Part shown: one piece after another, positions 61,305 to 64,000 of the stretch
How positions within the stretch are numbered: position 1 is the first letter of the stretch
How the letters are laid out: each line of letters opens with the position of its first letter
From: Gammaproteobacteria bacterium
Lineage (GTDB): Bacteria; Pseudomonadota; Gammaproteobacteria; Steroidobacterales; Steroidobacteraceae
Direction: 5' to 3'
DNA: 64,000 nt
Assembly: GCA_003137095.1 (NCBI GenBank)
Contig: PLET01000065.1
Location: 62,001 to 126,000 of the forward strand
The notes under the pieces: model-generated
Database searches by the model: none
What the model saw: only the letters and a program-made list of their open reading frames with translations
Told to the model about the DNA's origin: nothing
Program-made: the position numbers and the translations under genes

Positions 61305-63014
61305 GTGGACCGAATCTGGCTGAAGCGCTACCCGCCGGGCGTCCCTGCGGATATCGACCCTGGTGAATATGCTTCGCTGCCGGCGCTGCTCGAGGAGGCC
61401 TTCGACCGATTCAAGGCGGCGCCGGCCTTCACCAACATGGGCGCCACCTTGAGCTTCACCGAGCTCGACGAGGGCAGCCGCGCACTGGCCGCCTGGCTGC
61501 AGAAGGCCGCCGGACTCGCGGCCGGCGAGCGCGTCGCGCTGATGATGCCCAACATCCTCCAATATCCGCTGGCGCTGTTCGCGGTGCTGCGCGCCGGCAT
61601 GGTCGTGGTCAATGTCAATCCCCTCTACACCCCGCGCGAACTCGAGCATCAACTGGTGGATTCCGGCGCAAAAGCCATCGTGATCCTCGAGAACTTTGCG
61701 CACGTCCTGCAGCAGGTGCTGCCGCACACCGCGATCCGGCACGTCCTGGTGACCCGAGTCGGCGATTATTTGAAGCCGGCGCGCGGCATGCTGGTGAACT
61801 TCGTGTTGCGGTATGTTCGCAAACAGATCCCCGCCTGGAGCATGGCCGGCGCGCTGCCGCTGCGCCGCGCGGTTTCGGCCGGGCGCCGCCTGGCCTTCGA
61901 CCGGGCCGCGGTCGGTCCCGAGGACATCGCCTTCCTGCAGTACACGGGCGGCACCACGGGCGTCGCCAAGGGCGCGATCCTCACGCATCGCAACATGGTG
62001 GCGAACGTTCTGCAGGCGAGCGCGTGGCTCGCCCCGGCACTCGTTCCCGGCACTACGCCCATCGTGATCACGGCGCTGCCTCTGTATCACATCTTTTCGC
62101 TCACCACGAACGGCCTGGTGTTCATCCGGTTGGGCGCGCACAACGTTCTCATCACCAATCCGCGGGATTTCCCCGGATTCGTCGCGGAACTCAGGAAATT
62201 CAAGTTCTATTTCATCAGCGGCGTGAACACGCTGTTCAATGCCCTGCTCCACACTCCGGGTTTCGACTCGCTGGACTTCAGTGCGCTGCGGGTGACCCTG
62301 GGCGGCGGCATGGCGGTGCAGGCCGTGGTGGCCGAGCGCTGGAAAAAGGTCACGCGCTGCATCCTCACCCAGGCCTGGGGATTGACCGAAACGTCGCCGG
62401 GCGCCTGCATCAATCCGCTCGACCTGGATTTCAACGGCTCCATCGGGCTGCCGATTTCCTCCACCGACATCTCCATCCGTGACGACGAGGGCCTGGAACT
62501 CGGGATCGGTGCGGTCGGCGAAATCTGCGTGCGCGGGCCGCAGGTCACGCGCGGCTATTGGAACCGGCCCGATGAGACGGAAAAGGTCATGCTGGGCGAC
62601 TGGCTGCGCACGGGCGACATCGGACACATCGACGGCGAGGGCTTCGTCTTCATCGAGGATAGAAAGAAGGACATGATTCTTGTTTCGGGATTCAACGTCT
62701 ATCCGAACGAGGTGGAGAGCGTCATGGCGGAACACCCGGGCGTACTCGAGGTCGCCGCCGTCGCCCAACCGGACGAGAACTCGGGTGAGGTGGTGGCGCT
62801 GTTCGTCGTCAAGAAGGATCCGAACCTGACGGCGGCGGCGCTGGTCGAACACGCCCACACCGAACTCACCGGCTACAAGGTGCCCAAGCACATCTATTTT
62901 CGCGCCGAGCTTCCCAAGACGAACGTGGGAAAAATCCTGCGGCGCGAACTGCGGGACGAATTGCGCGCCGCCGCCAAACCTCAATCCGTGGAGGATTCCG
63001 CTGCCGGTACGTAG
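61305..63014 (+). CDS. fadD: Long-chain-fatty-acid-CoA ligase
   Basis: A 569-residue adenylating enzyme of FadD length. The P-loop is [20 protein letters not shown]5 is [11 protein letters not shown]7 [17 protein letters not shown] and the A10 lysine is in [15 protein letters not shown]. It activates fatty acids to acyl-CoA with ATP. GTG 61305 is chosen because AAGGAG lies 9 bases upstream and [16 protein letters not shown] is the usual N-terminus; an upstream in-frame GTG at 61266 has no such site. Its last 34 bases overlap the 3' end of the convergent hemE gene. Confidence 0.93.
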   Translation: MDRIWLKRYPPGVPADIDPGEYASLPALLEEAFDRFKAAPAFTNMGATLSFTELDEGSRALAAWLQKAAGLAAGERVALMMPNILQYPLALFAVLRAGMVVVNVNPLYTPRELEHQLVDSGAKAIVILENFAHVLQQVLPHTAIRHVLVTRVGDYLKPARGMLVNFVLRYVRKQIPAWSMAGALPLRRAVSAGRRLAFDRAAVGPEDIAFLQYTGGTTGVAKGAILTHRNMVANVLQASAWLAPALVPGTTPIVITALPLYHIFSLTTNGLVFIRLGAHNVLITNPRDFPGFVAELRKFKFYFISGVNTLFNALLHTPGFDSLDFSALRVTLGGGMAVQAVVAERWKKVTRCILTQAWGLTETSPGACINPLDLDFNGSIGLPISSTDISIRDDEGLELGIGAVGEICVRGPQVTRGYWNRPDETEKVMLGDWLRTGDIGHIDGEGFVFIEDRKKDMILVSGFNVYPNEVESVMAEHPGVLEVAAVAQPDENSGEVVALFVVKKDPNLTAAALVEHAHTELTGYKVPKHIYFRAELPKTNVGKILRRELRDELRAAAKPQSVEDSAAGT

Positions 63015-64000
63015 TTGCGCACGGTGTCCACGAGCAGGGCGACCTGCTGCGGATCGACCTCCGGGGTGATGCCGTGACCGAGGTTGAACACGTGTCCCGT
63101 GCCGGGACCGTAGCTTTCGAGCACGCTCAGGGTCTCGGCGCGCAGCACGGCGGGCGGCGCGAACAGGGCGGCCGGATCGAGATTGCCCTGCAGCGCTACG
63201 CGCCCGCCCACGGCCCGCCGGGCATCGCTCAAATCCGTGGTCCAATCCACGCCGACGGCGTCGCAGCCGATGGCCGCGATGGCGCCGAGCCAGGCGCCGC
63301 CGCCCTTGGTGAACACGATGTTCGGCACCCGGCGCCCGTCGGCGTCGCGGATGAGCGCGGCCACCGCCTGCGCCATGTAGTGCAGTGAGAACTCCCGGTA
63401 TTGCGCCGGGGTGAGCACACCGCCCCAGGTGTCGAACAACATCACGGCCTGCGCGCCCGCGGCGATCTGCGCGTTCAGATAGGCAATGGTCGCGCGGGCG
63501 AGCAAATCGAGCAGACGATGCAGCTCGCGGGGCGCCTCGTACATCATGCGTTTGATATGCGCAAACGCCTTGCTGCCGCCGCCCTCGACCATGTACGAGG
63601 CGACGGTCCAGGGGCTGCCCGCGAAGCCGATCAAGGGAACCCGCCCGGCGAGTTCGCGGCGTATCAGGCTCACGGCGTCCACGACATATCGCAGCTCGCC
63701 GTGCGGATCCGGAACGCCGAGCCTGTCGATGTCGGCGGCGCCGCGAACCGGCCGGGCGAACACGGGTCCCTCACCGGTGGAGAACTCCAGGCCCAGATTC
63801 ATGGCATGTGGAATGGTCAGGATGTCCGAAAACAGAATGGCGGCATCGAGCGGATAGCGGTCGATCGGCTGCAGGGTCACCTCGCAGGCGATCTGCGGGT
63901 TGGTGCACATGGCCAGAAAATTGCCTGCGCGCGCCCGGGTCGCACGGTATTCCGGCAGGTATCGGCCGGCTTGGCGCATGAGCCAGACCGGCCGCCGCGG
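62981..64000 (-). CDS. hemE: Uroporphyrinogen decarboxylase, 5' end beyond the window
   Basis: 339 visible residues of a protein normally about 350 long. The window edge still gives [21 protein letters not shown], the substrate-site opening, so only about 20 N-terminal residues are missing. Other conserved blocks are [52 protein letters not shown] and [12 protein letters not shown]. It decarboxylates uroporphyrinogen III to coproporphyrinogen III in haem synthesis. Its 3' end overlaps fadD by 34 bases. Confidence 0.96.
   Translation of the reverse strand, partial: PRRPVWLMRQAGRYLPEYRATRARAGNFLAMCTNPQIACEVTLQPIDRYPLDAAILFSDILTIPHAMNLGLEFSTGEGPVFARPVRGAADIDRLGVPDPHGELRYVVDAVSLIRRELAGRVPLIGFAGSPWTVASYMVEGGGSKAFAHIKRMMYEAPRELHRLLDLLARATIAYLNAQIAAGAQAVMLFDTWGGVLTPAQYREFSLHYMAQAVAALIRDADGRRVPNIVFTKGGGAWLGAIAAIGCDAVGVDWTTDLSDARRAVGGRVALQGNLDPAALFAPPAVLRAETLSVLESYGPGTGHVFNLGHGITPEVDPQQVALLVDTVRNYVPAAESSTD

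Noticed and set aside
1..64000. CRISPR arrays, insertion sequences, rRNA, attachment sites
   Set aside because: No regularly spaced repeats, transposase motifs, terminal inverted repeats with target duplications, or rRNA signatures were noticed when reading through.

Overview
GC-rich chromosomal DNA of a Gram-negative proteobacterium. It carries outer-membrane export, TonB-dependent uptake and FadD genes, a tesA-ybbA-ybbP arrangement as in Escherichia coli, and an OxyR whose redox cysteines fall on residues 199 and 208. The mixture of an exosortase-type exopolysaccharide cluster, a very large TonB-dependent receptor and secreted glycoside hydrolases suggests a gammaproteobacterium near Xanthomonadales, Nevskiales or Steroidobacteraceae. 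That placement is inference. No rRNA, tRNA, CRISPR array, transposase or integrase was recognised.

Region 1 (1-25.3 kb) is an exopolysaccharide locus. It encodes a priming sugar-phosphate transferase, a Wza-like export protein, a chain-length protein with a separate tyrosine kinase, an outer-membrane barrel, a Wzx flippase, a Wzy/ligase-type polymerase and about eight glycosyltransferases. It also holds tailoring genes: an acyltransferase-3 protein, an SGNH plus MBOAT pair, a polysaccharide deacetylase and an unusual GNAT-like protein. A 648-residue secreted protein of unknown role with a beta-helix-like end sits in the flippase/deacetylase operon. Several genes match the families associated with XrtA/PEP-CTERM systems, but no exosortase lies inside the window.

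Region 2 (25.5-39.3 kb) looks like a carbohydrate-utilisation locus. One closely packed minus-strand unit of about 11 kb runs TonB receptor, secreted esterase, secreted GH2 glycosidase with a malectin-like C-terminus, hexarate transporter, galactarate/glucarate dehydratase, aldolase and tartronate-semialdehyde reductase. An acyl-CoA dehydrogenase and an IclR regulator are divergently arranged next to it. A perfect 15-bp palindrome and a repeated motif (TACGYWATAMCGWA) in the two control regions suggest joint control.

Region 3 (39.3-50 kb) is a patchwork of small single genes: PhzF-like isomerase, EAL phosphodiesterase, an orphan secreted coiled-coil protein, amidohydrolase, two VOC proteins, an exported methyltransferase, a LysE exporter, cupin, GNAT, glutathione S-transferase, and an isochorismatase-fold hydrolase coupled to a GlxA-type regulator.

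Region 4 (50-64 kb) is more conserved. It holds the peroxide-stress set ahpC-ahpD-nudix divergent from oxyR, a lipase, a DUF4139 protein divergent from an anti-sigma-like membrane protein, the ybbAP ABC exporter divergent from tesA, two small secreted proteins, fadD, and the 5'-truncated hemE running off the right edge.
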